Source: Flavobacterium sp. ACAM 123 (GTDB lineage: Bacteria; Bacteroidota; Bacteroidia; Flavobacteriales; Flavobacteriaceae). From it: a stretch of DNA of 36,505 nucleotides. Positions 9,741 through 18,722 of this stretch are shown here, piece after piece (positions within the stretch are counted from its first letter, which is position 1; each line of letters begins with the position of its first letter). Below the pieces are notes generated by a model. The model searched no databases. It saw nothing but the letters and a program-made list of their open reading frames with translations, and was not told where the DNA came from. The position numbers and the translations under genes were made by a program. The DNA lies in the NCBI RefSeq assembly GCF_000264055.1, contig NZ_AJXL01000033.1, forward strand, positions 1 to 36,505. The letters are read 5' to 3'.

Positions 9741-10310
9741 TATATTAAATATTTTAATTTTTTATTTTAAGACTTTAATTAAAAGATATAGAAAGTTAGG
9801 TAATAATCAGGAATTCGCATTTATTAGTTGAATCTACCATGAAATAACTATAGTTTAATAGAAACATTTAAAAAATACATTAGATACGTTGTTATGTATT
9901 TTAATTCAAAAGGATTTGATTTAAGCTAAAATACTTGGTAAATTTTGGACAATTTTATTTGAAATATGATGAGAGAAATATTTAACCAAAGAGTTTGTTA
10001 ATATATTGACATTATAAAGCAGTCTGATGCCTTTATTAATTAGTTTCATTTGTTATTATTTAATGGATGTATCGATTTTCATAAACTATTTTAGATGATC
10101 TAATCTCTATTAAAAAGGGATGGCCTTTGAACAGTTTTTTCATATAGTTATTTAAGTAATAATGATTTTGAGGAAAGTCTAGGGAAATCACAAAGTCTAG
10201 CTGTCTTCAAAGTGAAATTTTTAGAGTGGCGAACTTATGACATAGATTTGATCCATATTTTGTAATATAACAACATATTAACTTTATATAAAAAAAAACT
10301 ATAATTATAC
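9741..10310. other. 570-nt AT-rich gap between GH92 and the MFS gene
   Basis: No supported gene was found. A TAGATTTG at 10243-10250, about 60 nt before the MFS start, could be the -7 box of a promoter for the permease-trehalase pair, though no good -33 box accompanies it. Short open stretches of about 40 codons occur on both strands (around 10060-10260); none resembles a family I recognise. They may be remnants of a decayed gene. The gap separates the susCD-GH92 unit from the permease-trehalase-phosphatase unit. Confidence 0.5.
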
Positions 10311-11537
10311 ATGAAAAAAAGTACTATTAAACTGGCAATGTATCTTAATTACTTTGTCTTTGCAATACTAATGAATAGTGTAGGAATTGTAATTTTAAAA
10401 GCGCAAAAAAATTATGGAGTTAATGAATTAGAAGCAAGCATTCTAGAAGCTTTTAAAGATTTGCCTATTGCTATTGTATCTTTCTTTATTGCCTCTTTAT
10501 TGCCTAGAATTGGTTATAAAAAGTCAATGCTAATTGGCTTGTTATTAGTGTCTGCGGCTTGTGTTATGATGTATTTCGGGAATTCCTTTAGCGCTGCTAA
10601 AGTACTTTTCGCTACTGTTGGTATGTCTTTTGCATTGATTAAAGTGTCTGTATATTCTCTGATAGGTACTGTAACGGCGAGTCAAAAAGAGCATAACAGT
10701 CTAATGAGTAGTATTGAAGGGGTTTTTATGATAGGAATAGCCTTGGCTTATTTTTTATTTCCTGCCTTTAATTCTGAAACTGATCAAAATGCTTGGCTTA
10801 ATGTCTATTGGTTTTTAGCTGCTGTTTCAATGCTTTCTTTTAGTTTCTTGTTTTTTACTAAATTCCCAAAGCAAAAAGAAATATCAGGAATTGACTTATT
10901 AGATGATTTTAAACAAATGTTTAAATTATTTGCTAAATTATTAACAGTCGTTTTTGTAATTAGCACTTTTCTTTTTGTGATGATTGAGCAGGGAATTATG
11001 ACTTGGTTACCTACGTTTAACGAGAAAGTACTCCATTTACCTGAGAACATAAGTATTATGATGGCGAGTATCCTAGCAATTTCATTGGCGACGGGAAGAT
11101 TGCTAGCTGGTTTGATTATCAAATCTATAAATTGGATTTGGGTGTTGACTTTTTGTATAATAATGGCAATGCTATTGTTGGTTTTTGTTCTTCCATTGGC
11201 AGTTAATTTAGAAGTAAAAGATATTAATTCATTAAGCGATATTCCGCTTATGGGATTTGCATTTCCATTGGTGGGGTTATTTATAGCACCTATTTATCCG
11301 CTATTGAATTCGGTTGTTTTAAGTGCCTTGCCTAATAAATTGCACAGTTCAATGACGGGACTTATAGTCGTCTTTTCTGCACTTGGTGGTACTTTAGGAG
11401 CAAGAGTAATTGGTTATTTATTCAAAAATGATGGGCCGGAAAACGCTTTTTATTATACCTTGATTCCAATGTTATTATTATTGTTTTCATTTTTCATTCT
11501 TAAAATTCTTACTTCTAAATCATGGAAATCAAATTAA
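10311..11537 (+). CDS. MFS sugar permease-like transporter
   Basis: This 408-residue integral inner-membrane protein has about 12 hydrophobic segments, split by a charged central loop (KFPKQKEISGIDLLDDFKQM, about residues 185-205). It shows the MFS-type loop PRIGYKKSMLIG between helices 2 and 3 and a related segment late in the protein (LSALPNKLHSSMTGLIVVFS). It belongs to the major facilitator superfamily; the overall look resembles sugar:H+ symporters, but the substrate is not visible. Its stop codon lies 16 nt inside the trehalase gene, so the two are translationally coupled. That pairing makes trehalose, or a trehalose-like disaccharide, the most likely cargo. Confidence 0.85.
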   Translation: MKKSTIKLAMYLNYFVFAILMNSVGIVILKAQKNYGVNELEASILEAFKDLPIAIVSFFIASLLPRIGYKKSMLIGLLLVSAACVMMYFGNSFSAAKVLFATVGMSFALIKVSVYSLIGTVTASQKEHNSLMSSIEGVFMIGIALAYFLFPAFNSETDQNAWLNVYWFLAAVSMLSFSFLFFTKFPKQKEISGIDLLDDFKQMFKLFAKLLTVVFVISTFLFVMIEQGIMTWLPTFNEKVLHLPENISIMMASILAISLATGRLLAGLIIKSINWIWVLTFCIIMAMLLLVFVLPLAVNLEVKDINSLSDIPLMGFAFPLVGLFIAPIYPLLNSVVLSALPNKLHSSMTGLIVVFSALGGTLGARVIGYLFKNDGPENAFYYTLIPMLLLLFSFFILKILTSKSWKSN

Positions 11538-13405
11538 ATAATACCGATAATATTTTTCATGAATTATTAATTCAAGAAGATACTGATCAAGATAAAAAGA
11601 TCACTAAAGATGATAAAGGTCCTAAACGTTTTGTCCTTGTAGATGAAAAGTCTAATGCTGAAAAGGTGATTACTGGAACTTATCATCTTTCAAATCTTCT
11701 TCAAGAGCTGACTTTACTTAAAGAAAATGGGTTAAATGAGCTAGATTTAGCACATGTTGAAGAAGATCCTGTTGATAGAATTTCTAGAAAAATTCGTGAT
11801 GATTATTGGGATGAATTGACACGGACAATTGACAGGAAAGGATTAACCCAAATTCTTGAAGATGAAAAGACATTTAATGACGTGCCGACACTTTATCTTT
11901 CCGCAAAGGATGAAATAGGAGTTTACTATTTTAAAGAATTGGAGAAGGACTTAAAAAAAATTAAAGTCGTTGTTTTACCGGAGAATTACAGTGTGGATTT
12001 TGTAAATGGCTTAAATAAAAAACCAGGAATTTTAGGATTAGCGCTAGAGCAAAAAGCACATATCTTGGAAGGTGTTCCTTTTGTTGTACCTGGCGGGAGA
12101 TTTAATGAAATGTATGGCTGGGACAGTTATTTTATATGCATTGGATTGTTAATTGATGGACAAAATCGAAAAGCTATGGCTATTGCCGAAAACTTTAGGT
12201 ATCAAATTATTCATTATGGTAAAATATTGAATGCAAACCGAAGCTATTATTTGACAAGAACGCAGCCTCCGTTATATTCCTCATTGTTGATGGATATCAT
12301 GGAAGATAAAAAAATAGAGAAAGAATGGTTGAAAAAGCATCTAGAAGCTGTAATTATGGAATACAATACAGTATGGATGGTACCTGGAAATAGATTGACA
12401 CCAACGGGTTTGAATAGATATAAAGCGGAGGGAATAGGTATGCCATTAGAGGTTGAGGCTGGACATTTTGACGATATTTTAACTCCTTATGCCGAAAAGT
12501 ATAAATTGCCTATCAGAGAATTTGAGGCACAATATTTAAACAGGTTTATTGTTGATGATGAGCTTGATTTGTATTTTGTGCATGATCGTAGTATGAGGGA
12601 AAGTGGCCATGATACGACTAGTCGTTTAATAAATAAATGCGCCAATCTAAATTTAGTTGATGTTAATAGTTTTCTCTATAAATATGAGAAAGATATCGGT
12701 TTCCTCATTAAAGAGTATTTTAAAGATTCATTTTTAGTCGGAGGAATAGATTATAAATCAGAAGATTGGGAGAATAAAGCTAGATTTCGCAAAAGCAAAA
12801 TGGATGAATTGTGTTGGAGTGAAGCAGCAGGTATGTATTTTGATTATGATTTTGTAAATCATAAGCAAAGTTCTTTCGAGGCAGCAACTACTTTTTTTCC
12901 ATTATGGGCGGGGCTGTGTAGCGAGAGCCAGGCAAAAAAAATAGTGGAAGTAGCCTTACCTCAATTCATTCAATCGGGAGGTATTACAGGAAGTACAAAA
13001 GTTAGTGTTATTCCTTTACAGGCTCTTCAAAGACAGTGGGATTATCCTTTTGGTTGGGCTCCCCATCAAATGTTATTATGGAAAGGCTTACTTAATTATG
13101 GGTATTTTGATAAAGTCCAGGAAATGACTTATCGATGGCTATGGTTAGTAACAAAAAATGCGGTAGAGTATAACGGAACCATTCCAGAGAAGTTCAATCT
13201 TGAAACTAGTTCGCACAAAGTTTTTGCTGAATATGGCAATGTTGGTACTGAATTCGACTATATTTCTAAAGAAGGTTTTGGATGGGTAAATGCATCTTAT
13301 CAATACGGTTTGCAAATTCTAAATGATGAGTTAAAAGCTAAATTAAGTACTCTCACTTTACCACAAGACTTGTTCGAAACATCAAGCATTACCAATATGT
13401 TATAA
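11522..13405 (+). CDS. Cytoplasmic GH37 trehalase with EF-hand-like Ca-binding loop (neutral-trehalase type)
   Basis: Trehalase hydrolyses alpha,alpha-trehalose to two glucose molecules. Both GH37 signatures are present: PGGRFNEMYGWDSYF and QRQWDYPFGWAP. The predicted catalytic acid is D364 in RESGHDTTSR and the base is E577 in GTEFDYISKEGFGW. There is no signal peptide, so the 627-residue enzyme is cytoplasmic, which fits its 16-nt overlap with the permease gene. Residues 20-31, DTDQDKKITKDD followed by GPK, form an EF-hand-like loop closely resembling the Ca-binding segment of fungal neutral trehalases (Nth1 type, from memory). That arrangement is not found in the periplasmic enterobacterial TreA. 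Whether Ca controls activity here is unknown. Confidence 0.93.
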   Translation: MEIKLNNTDNIFHELLIQEDTDQDKKITKDDKGPKRFVLVDEKSNAEKVITGTYHLSNLLQELTLLKENGLNELDLAHVEEDPVDRISRKIRDDYWDELTRTIDRKGLTQILEDEKTFNDVPTLYLSAKDEIGVYYFKELEKDLKKIKVVVLPENYSVDFVNGLNKKPGILGLALEQKAHILEGVPFVVPGGRFNEMYGWDSYFICIGLLIDGQNRKAMAIAENFRYQIIHYGKILNANRSYYLTRTQPPLYSSLLMDIMEDKKIEKEWLKKHLEAVIMEYNTVWMVPGNRLTPTGLNRYKAEGIGMPLEVEAGHFDDILTPYAEKYKLPIREFEAQYLNRFIVDDELDLYFVHDRSMRESGHDTTSRLINKCANLNLVDVNSFLYKYEKDIGFLIKEYFKDSFLVGGIDYKSEDWENKARFRKSKMDELCWSEAAGMYFDYDFVNHKQSSFEAATTFFPLWAGLCSESQAKKIVEVALPQFIQSGGITGSTKVSVIPLQALQRQWDYPFGWAPHQMLLWKGLLNYGYFDKVQEMTYRWLWLVTKNAVEYNGTIPEKFNLETSSHKVFAEYGNVGTEFDYISKEGFGWVNASYQYGLQILNDELKAKLSTLTLPQDLFETSSITNML

Positions 13406-13448
13406 AGTGTGAAATAAATTTAAAATATAAATATTTAAATATGTAATT

Positions 13449-15086
13449 ATGTTAACTAAAAATAATCTTTTAAAAAAAGTAGGGTGGTTTTTTACGTTTC
13501 TATTCTTCGTAAATTTACAGGCCCAGGAACGTCCAAAATTAATAGTTGGTATCGTTGTTGATCAAATGAAAATGGAATATTTGTATCGTTTTTCTAATGA
13601 TTTTTCTAATGATGGTTTCAAAAGATTAATGGGTAATGGGTACACGTTTCAAAACATGCATTATAATTATATGCCAACGTATACTGCTCCAGGACATGCA
13701 TCTATTTATACAGGAACTACACCAGCAACTCATGGAATTGTAAGTAATGAGTGGTATAGTAGAAAGTTAGGCAAAGAAATGTATTGTACAGATGACGCTA
13801 GCGTAAGTACTGTGGGTGATGGGACTAAAGAGGAGGGTGAGATGTCACCTAAAAATTTATTATCCACTACTATTACAGATGAATTAAGAATGGGAACTAA
13901 TTTTAAAGGTAAGGTTATAGGTGTAAGTCTTAAAGACCGTGGTGCAATTTTACCAGCTGGACATTTTGCAAATTGGGCTTTTTGGTATAGCAAAACGGGT
14001 TCTTTTATTTCTAGCTCTTTTTACGGTGAAAAATTACCTGATTGGGTTCAGAAATTTAATAAGGAAAAGCATTATATGCCGTATATAAATAAAGGGTGGG
14101 ATTTATTAAAACCCAAAGTTACTTATGATGAGAGTTTAGAGGATAATAATCCATATGAGGGTAAGTTATATAATAGCACATCTCCAGTTTTTCCTTATGA
14201 TTTAAAGGATATGTATGCCAAAAATGATGCTGGAGTATTACGATCTACTCCATTTGGTAATGATCTACTGGCTGAATTTGCCATGAAAGCAATAGAAAAA
14301 GAAGAATTGGGAAAAGATAATATTACTGATTTCTTGACGGTTAGTTTTTCTTCAACTGATTATGTAGGTCATTTATTAGGGCCAAGGTCTATGGAATTAC
14401 AAGATACTTACTTACGATTAGATGAAACAATTGCTGATTTCTTAAATTATTTAGACAAGACGGTAGGAAAAGACAATTACCTATTGTTTTTGACTGCGGA
14501 TCATGCTGGTGCAGAAAATGTTAATTACTTAAAAGATCATAAATATAATGTAAATAGCGTAAGTCCTAAAGACATCAGAAATAATCTAAAGGATTTTTCT
14601 ATCAAAACATTTGGTGCTGATTTGGTTGCAAACTACTCAAGTTTTAATTTGTTTTTTAATAAAGAAACTATTAAGGCTAAAAATCTTGATTTAAATGAAG
14701 TTAAAGAAGCGTTCAAAAATTATCTTATGACGCAAGACTATGTTAAAAGAGTTTACACTGAAGAAGAAATTTTACATTCAACCGGAAATGACTACTATTT
14801 AAATTTTATAGCTAAAGGATATGATGTGACCCAAAATGGTGATTTAATAATTCTTGATAAGCCTGGATATATTGAATACCACGGCACGGGAACTTCTCAT
14901 GGAACGACTTATACTTATGATACCCACGTTCCAGCAATCTTTTACGGATGGCATATTAAAAAAGGGGAGTCTTTTAATAAAAAGGAGATTACTCAAATTG
15001 CTCCTACAATCGCTCAGAAAATAAAAATTTCTTTTCCTAATGGTACTGAAGCAAACGTTCTGGAAGAAGTTTTAGGTGATAAGTGA
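13449..15086 (+). CDS. pafA: Secreted PafA-type alkaline phosphatase
   Basis: PafA is the phosphate-irrepressible phosphomonoesterase of flavobacteria, a member of the alkaline phosphatase superfamily. A signal peptide ends at NLQAQ, so it is exported. Key residues fall at the numbers known for the Elizabethkingia enzyme: metal ligand D38, nucleophile T79 (in YTAPGHAS), N100, and K162/R164 in LKDRG. The later ligands D304/H308 (TDYVGH) and D351/H352 (ADHAG) are shifted by one. Length is 545 residues. The gene starts 43 nt after the trehalase gene and probably belongs to the same unit. It would release phosphate from sugar phosphates freed outside the inner membrane. An IS element begins about 125 nt downstream. 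Confidence 0.95.
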   Translation: MLTKNNLLKKVGWFFTFLFFVNLQAQERPKLIVGIVVDQMKMEYLYRFSNDFSNDGFKRLMGNGYTFQNMHYNYMPTYTAPGHASIYTGTTPATHGIVSNEWYSRKLGKEMYCTDDASVSTVGDGTKEEGEMSPKNLLSTTITDELRMGTNFKGKVIGVSLKDRGAILPAGHFANWAFWYSKTGSFISSSFYGEKLPDWVQKFNKEKHYMPYINKGWDLLKPKVTYDESLEDNNPYEGKLYNSTSPVFPYDLKDMYAKNDAGVLRSTPFGNDLLAEFAMKAIEKEELGKDNITDFLTVSFSSTDYVGHLLGPRSMELQDTYLRLDETIADFLNYLDKTVGKDNYLLFLTADHAGAENVNYLKDHKYNVNSVSPKDIRNNLKDFSIKTFGADLVANYSSFNLFFNKETIKAKNLDLNEVKEAFKNYLMTQDYVKRVYTEEEILHSTGNDYYLNFIAKGYDVTQNGDLIILDKPGYIEYHGTGTSHGTTYTYDTHVPAIFYGWHIKKGESFNKKEITQIAPTIAQKIKISFPNGTEANVLEEVLGDK

Positions 15087-15210
15087 AATACAAAGAGTAG
15101 TTTTACTATAGATTCTACTGCAAAAAAAAAACCGATACAAGATTAATAAATTAAAAGTAAAATTAATAAACAGTAGTGTGGATATGCAAATGAAATCCGC
15201 ACAAAAAGTT

Positions 15211-16555
15211 AAGGACACTATCCTAAAATCGGTGTAAGTTTAAAATTTCAGGGTTAAATTATTTATAGTTTAATCCTGTTTTCAAATATAGCTAAAAATT
15301 GATTGAGTATAACTCCCCAATTTCTAACAGGCATTGTCCATTTTTTAGTACTTTCATTTATTGCTAAAAATACGGATTTCATAACAGCCTCGTCTGTTGG
15401 GAACGACAGCTTGTTTTTGGTGTATTTTCTAATTTTTCCATTGAGATTTTCTATTAGATTTGTCGTATAAATAATAGTTCTAATCTCGATAGGAAAATCG
15501 AAGAAAACAGTGAGTTCATCCAAGTTATTTTCCCAGCTTCTTATAGCATAAGAGTATTTAGAGTCCCATTTAATTTTAAAGTCGTTTAAGGCTGCTTTTG
15601 CTGCTTCTTTAGTGGGCGCTGTATAGATTTGTTTCATGTCCCTGGTAAATTCTTTTTTATCTTTCCAAACTACGTAACGACAGGAGTTCTTAATTTGATG
15701 CACTACACATATTTGAGTCACTGAGTTTGGAAAAATGGTTTTTATAGTATCTGTAAAACCGTTTAAATTATCGGTTGCTGTGATTAGTATTTCTTCTGTT
15801 CCTCTGGCTTTTATATCAGTTAATACACTCATCCAGAATGCGGAAGATTCATTTTTTCCTAACCATAAACCAAGAACTTCTTTTTTACCATCGGTTCTTA
15901 GACCAACTGCAATGTAAATGGTTTTGTTTACTACTTTAGAATTTTCTCTAACTTTAAAAACTATTCCATCCATCCAAACAATGAGATAGGTGGCTTCCAA
16001 TGGTCTGTTTTTCCAGGCTATTACATCATCAGTAATGCAGTCTGTGATTCTTGAAATAGTAGATGTAGAGATATTAAAATCGTAGAGTTCTCTTATCTGT
16101 TCTTCAATATCACTGTTGCTCATTCCTTTAGCATAGAGTGAAATAATAACATTTTCTACACCATCTGTTGCGCTTTCTCGTTTCTTAACAATCATGGAGC
16201 TAAAAGAACTGTCACGATCTCGTGGAACCTGTATTTCTATTTCGCCTAAAGTAGTTTTTAGCTTTTTCTTTGTATAGCCATTTCTTAAGTTGTTGGCTTT
16301 AATTTTTTTGATGCTTTTCGTAGTCTAGATGAGCATCTAACTCACCTTCAAGAATCTTTTCAATACCTCGTTTGTGAAGTTGTTCTAAAAAGGTCGTGAG
16401 TTCTGGGCCGTTTTTAAATTGCTTTAAAAAATCTTCGTTTAAAATGTCTTCTGGTTTCATAAGTGCGTAAAAGTTAAATTTAATAAATAAAAAAATCTCA
16501 AGTCAATTAATAACCTGAGATTTTAAAACTTACACACTTTATGAGACAGTGCCTT
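15211..16555 (-). mobile_element. IS256-family insertion sequence
   Basis: The element is about 1.34 kb, normal for IS256. Its ends form imperfect inverted repeats: the left end reads inward AAGGACACTATCC, with a GTGTAAGTTTAAAAT block at 15232-15246. The right end reads on the opposite strand AAGGCACTGTCTCAT, with GTGTAAGTTTTAAAATCTC. It carries one transposase gene on the - strand, which is frameshifted. No matching 8-9 bp target duplication was seen: the flanks are AAAAAGTT on the left and TTAGAAAT on the right. It sits exactly between the glycan-use locus and the mobilization gene. Confidence 0.8.
15263..16460 (-). pseudogene. IS256-family (MULE-type) transposase, split by a frameshift in an A7 run
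   Basis: Reading the - strand from the ATG at 16458-16460, the first part MKPEDILNEDFLKQF to [16 protein letters not shown] stops at 16299-16301. The natural continuation ([20 protein letters not shown], then [14 protein letters not shown]) is found in another frame and runs to 15263. The two join in a run of seven T on the + strand (16303-16309, A7 in the message); six A would restore one frame of about 400 residues, the usual IS256 length. The large fragment keeps the transposase core, with DGIVFKV, the TATDNLNG segment and the C-terminal [19 protein letters not shown]. The gene is inactive unless slippage at A7 restores it. Confidence 0.88.
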
Positions 16556-16575
16556 TTAGAAATTGTATGCTATTT

Positions 16576-18231
16576 TCAATTATCTGACAGCCCCTTTCTT
16601 TTTTTCTTTCTTCTTCTATTTTTAAGTTGGTTTGGCAAATAATCTGTAGCATATTCTGCTTGAATGAGCATATCCAATACTTTCACCAAATCAGGAATAG
16701 TGAGTGAATCTTTTTGCTGTTGAAGGTGATGAAATAATGATTCCTTAGAGGGAAGTTTTTCATGACTCTGATTTCTTTTTTCGTCACCAGTTATTTTTAA
16801 TCCGCAACGTTCTTGAATCGCCTTCGCACTGTATTCTTTCCCTAAACTACTACCATTAAAAACACTTTTAGTCTTGTGGTCAACATAGGTAATACCATAA
16901 AGTAGGCCTTCTGCACTTTTTCGAAAAACAGTATGAATTCCTTCTTTTTCCAAATATTTTGCCAGTTGGTTTGTTGACATTGTTCGCTCCTTTAGTAGTG
17001 CAATATCAATTGCGTTTTTTAGCCGTATTTTATCCGGTATTCTTCTAACTTCATTATGCTTAAATTTTTCCTCTAGAAATTTTAAAGTTGGTTTACTATA
17101 AAAATCACTTGCTTTAATTGGAACGCCAATTGGTTTGCCTTGTTCATCCAGAATTCGGTATACCAATCCATTTGTTAAAAATATTTTTGAATTTTCGCTG
17201 CCTCGATCAGCCATTACATTATACTGATTTAGAACTGCATTTAGTTCAGGAATACTTGCGTACTTGTATTGGTTGAGAACTGCATTCAAAACGTTGGATA
17301 TGGCCTTCTTTGTTTCCATGCGACCATACTGAATCTTGCCAACAGCAATAGGCTGCAATATAAATTCCTCTTTCTTTTTTCTTCCTTCCGCTTTAACGAG
17401 TCCAAAGAGTTCTTCAATTTCTTTACGGGCAGGTTCGGATTTCCGTATTCCTAAATGGTGTAAATCAATCCGTTTACCATCCCTCTCAATATTTATGGTT
17501 ACAACGTGTAGGTGAGGGTGTCCTGCATCGCGATGTTGGTATACTAAATATGGTTGTTTTCCAAAACCGATTTTCTCCATATAAGTATTCGCAATAGCTA
17601 TTAGCTTTTCTTTGGAATGATTTTCTGATGGATCAAAATTTAGGGAAATATGCACACTATTCCGTTTTGCATTTTCGTTTAATTCTATCTGCTTTATAAA
17701 ACGGTTTAGCTTTAAGGCATCACTCATTTTGTCAACATCGACAGGGTAGTTTCCTGCCGAGATACACTCAGCTACACCAGCTTTAACTTTGTTCTCATTG
17801 TAGTTAAAAATACTGCGGATTGAATGACTAGTTTTTATGATTGTAACCATTTGTCCGAAATTTTTAGAATGTGTTTTTTGTATTTTTTCTACTTTGTTGA
17901 AAAGGATTTTTTTATCCAGATCAAAGCTAATTATCCAGTTCTTGAATTCAGGAATCTGCTGCAAAGTGTGTAGTTTTTTTACAGCCTGAAGAATATTGGT
18001 TCCAATGGCGTTCAGCTCATTGTGGAGTACTATAGTTTCTTCCATAAAATCGTCCAGCGATTGGTTGCGATAGATAGTCACAATAGACTTATCAAAAAGG
18101 TGCTTACGGACGTAGTCACTTAATTTTCGGCAAGTACTGACTTTCCATTTGCGTTCAATTTTTGCATATTCTTCGGGAGTTAGGCGCAGCCCGATTGTGC
18201 GTGTCCTGTTTGAATTTTCTGCTTCCATCAT
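16576..18231 (-). CDS. Fused mobilization protein: MobA-like accessory domain plus MobB-type relaxase
   Basis: Relaxases nick plasmid or element DNA at oriT for conjugative mobilization. Residues 1-127 resemble the MobA-like accessory protein of Bacteroidota elements: a RTRTIGLRLTPEEYAKIE ribbon-helix-helix start, then RKLSDYVRKHLFDK and NQSLDDFMEETIVLHNELN. From M128 the sequence reads as a relaxase start (MVTIIKTSHSIRSIFNYNENK, candidate Tyr144), followed by GVAECISAGNYP, SVHISLNFDPSE, and the metal-binding HPHLH (H238, H240, H242). In relatives I know these are two overlapping genes; here one frame covers both, 551 residues, with no stop between. The gene ends 21 nt from the IS end, and inverted repeats lie upstream of its start. 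It has no transfer genes beside it, so it would need a helper element. Confidence 0.88.
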   Translation of the reverse strand: MMEAENSNRTRTIGLRLTPEEYAKIERKWKVSTCRKLSDYVRKHLFDKSIVTIYRNQSLDDFMEETIVLHNELNAIGTNILQAVKKLHTLQQIPEFKNWIISFDLDKKILFNKVEKIQKTHSKNFGQMVTIIKTSHSIRSIFNYNENKVKAGVAECISAGNYPVDVDKMSDALKLNRFIKQIELNENAKRNSVHISLNFDPSENHSKEKLIAIANTYMEKIGFGKQPYLVYQHRDAGHPHLHVVTINIERDGKRIDLHHLGIRKSEPARKEIEELFGLVKAEGRKKKEEFILQPIAVGKIQYGRMETKKAISNVLNAVLNQYKYASIPELNAVLNQYNVMADRGSENSKIFLTNGLVYRILDEQGKPIGVPIKASDFYSKPTLKFLEEKFKHNEVRRIPDKIRLKNAIDIALLKERTMSTNQLAKYLEKEGIHTVFRKSAEGLLYGITYVDHKTKSVFNGSSLGKEYSAKAIQERCGLKITGDEKRNQSHEKLPSKESLFHHLQQQKDSLTIPDLVKVLDMLIQAEYATDYLPNQLKNRRRKKKRKGLSDN

Positions 18232-18277
18232 CTATCATTTTCATTGTTTTCAAACTCTTTTTATCCTTTCAGTGTCA

Positions 18278-18365
18278 CTGCCCACGAGTTCCGAGTGTGG
18301 GGCAGCAAGATCCGGTTGTTTAACAACCGTTCATCTTGCCAATTGCAGGAACGTTGCAATTTTTT
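18278..18365. repeat. Cluster of three inverted repeats upstream of the relaxase gene, candidate oriT
   Basis: Three adjacent stems are visible. The first pairs CTGCCCAC (18278-18285) with GTGGGGCAG (18297-18305), with one bulged base. The second is nested: GCAAGAT (18305-18311) with ATCTTGC (18333-18339), enclosing the 17-nt palindrome CGGTTGTTTAACAACCG (18313-18329). The third pairs AATTGCA (18341-18347) with TGCAATT (18355-18361) and is followed by T5. The position, immediately upstream of the mob gene, fits an origin of transfer. The third stem with its T-run could also end + strand transcripts. No nick site could be identified. Confidence 0.5.
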
Positions 18366-18722
18366 AGCTTTTTAAAGGATTAAGGCTAATTTAAAACGAA
18401 TGCTAAAAATAAACAATCATAGCTATATTTCGGCTAGGATAGCACTTCGATAAATGAAAGGAGATAGCAGTACTTGAATCAGTCAGACTGCCCGTAAATT
18501 TTTCAAAAGAAAAAAAAGAAAGCAGTAAAAAAATGGATATACATCAAACGGAGTGCTATAAGTCCCGAAGGGGTGGCACAGCGAAGAATGAGTGGTGACA
18601 TTATGGGCACGTAGTTGATGAATGTCCAATACCTTGGCTGAACTTTTTATGATTTTTTATCGAGATATTTTTAACGTCTTTAAGGTATATTAAAGCTCTA
18701 GGAATATTTATTTTAGGGGTCT
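18366..18722. other. Non-coding stretch in the mobile element
   Basis: No supported gene lies here. A perfect palindrome CAGTCAGACTG is at 18480-18490. TAGCACTTCG near 18440 is nearly complementary to CGGAGTGCTA about 110 nt later, so a long-range stem is possible. A 21-codon reading frame at 18533-18598 is too short to support. The segment around 18560-18600 is richer in G and C than its surroundings. It may be part of the transfer origin or a non-coding RNA, without direct proof. Confidence 0.4.

Noticed and set aside
15176..15202. Hairpin after pafA (GTGTGGAT with ATCCGCAC) as terminator
   Set aside because: Stem is acceptable with one G-U pair, but no T-run follows on the + strand.
18149..18367. 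Open frame on the + strand across the start of the relaxase gene
   Set aside because: Antisense to the well-supported relaxase gene and running into hairpins; no protein-like character.
18533..18598. 21-codon open frame (MDIHQTECYKSRRGGTAKNE...) in the mob upstream region
   Set aside because: Too short, no supporting context, and placed in a non-coding stretch full of palindromes.
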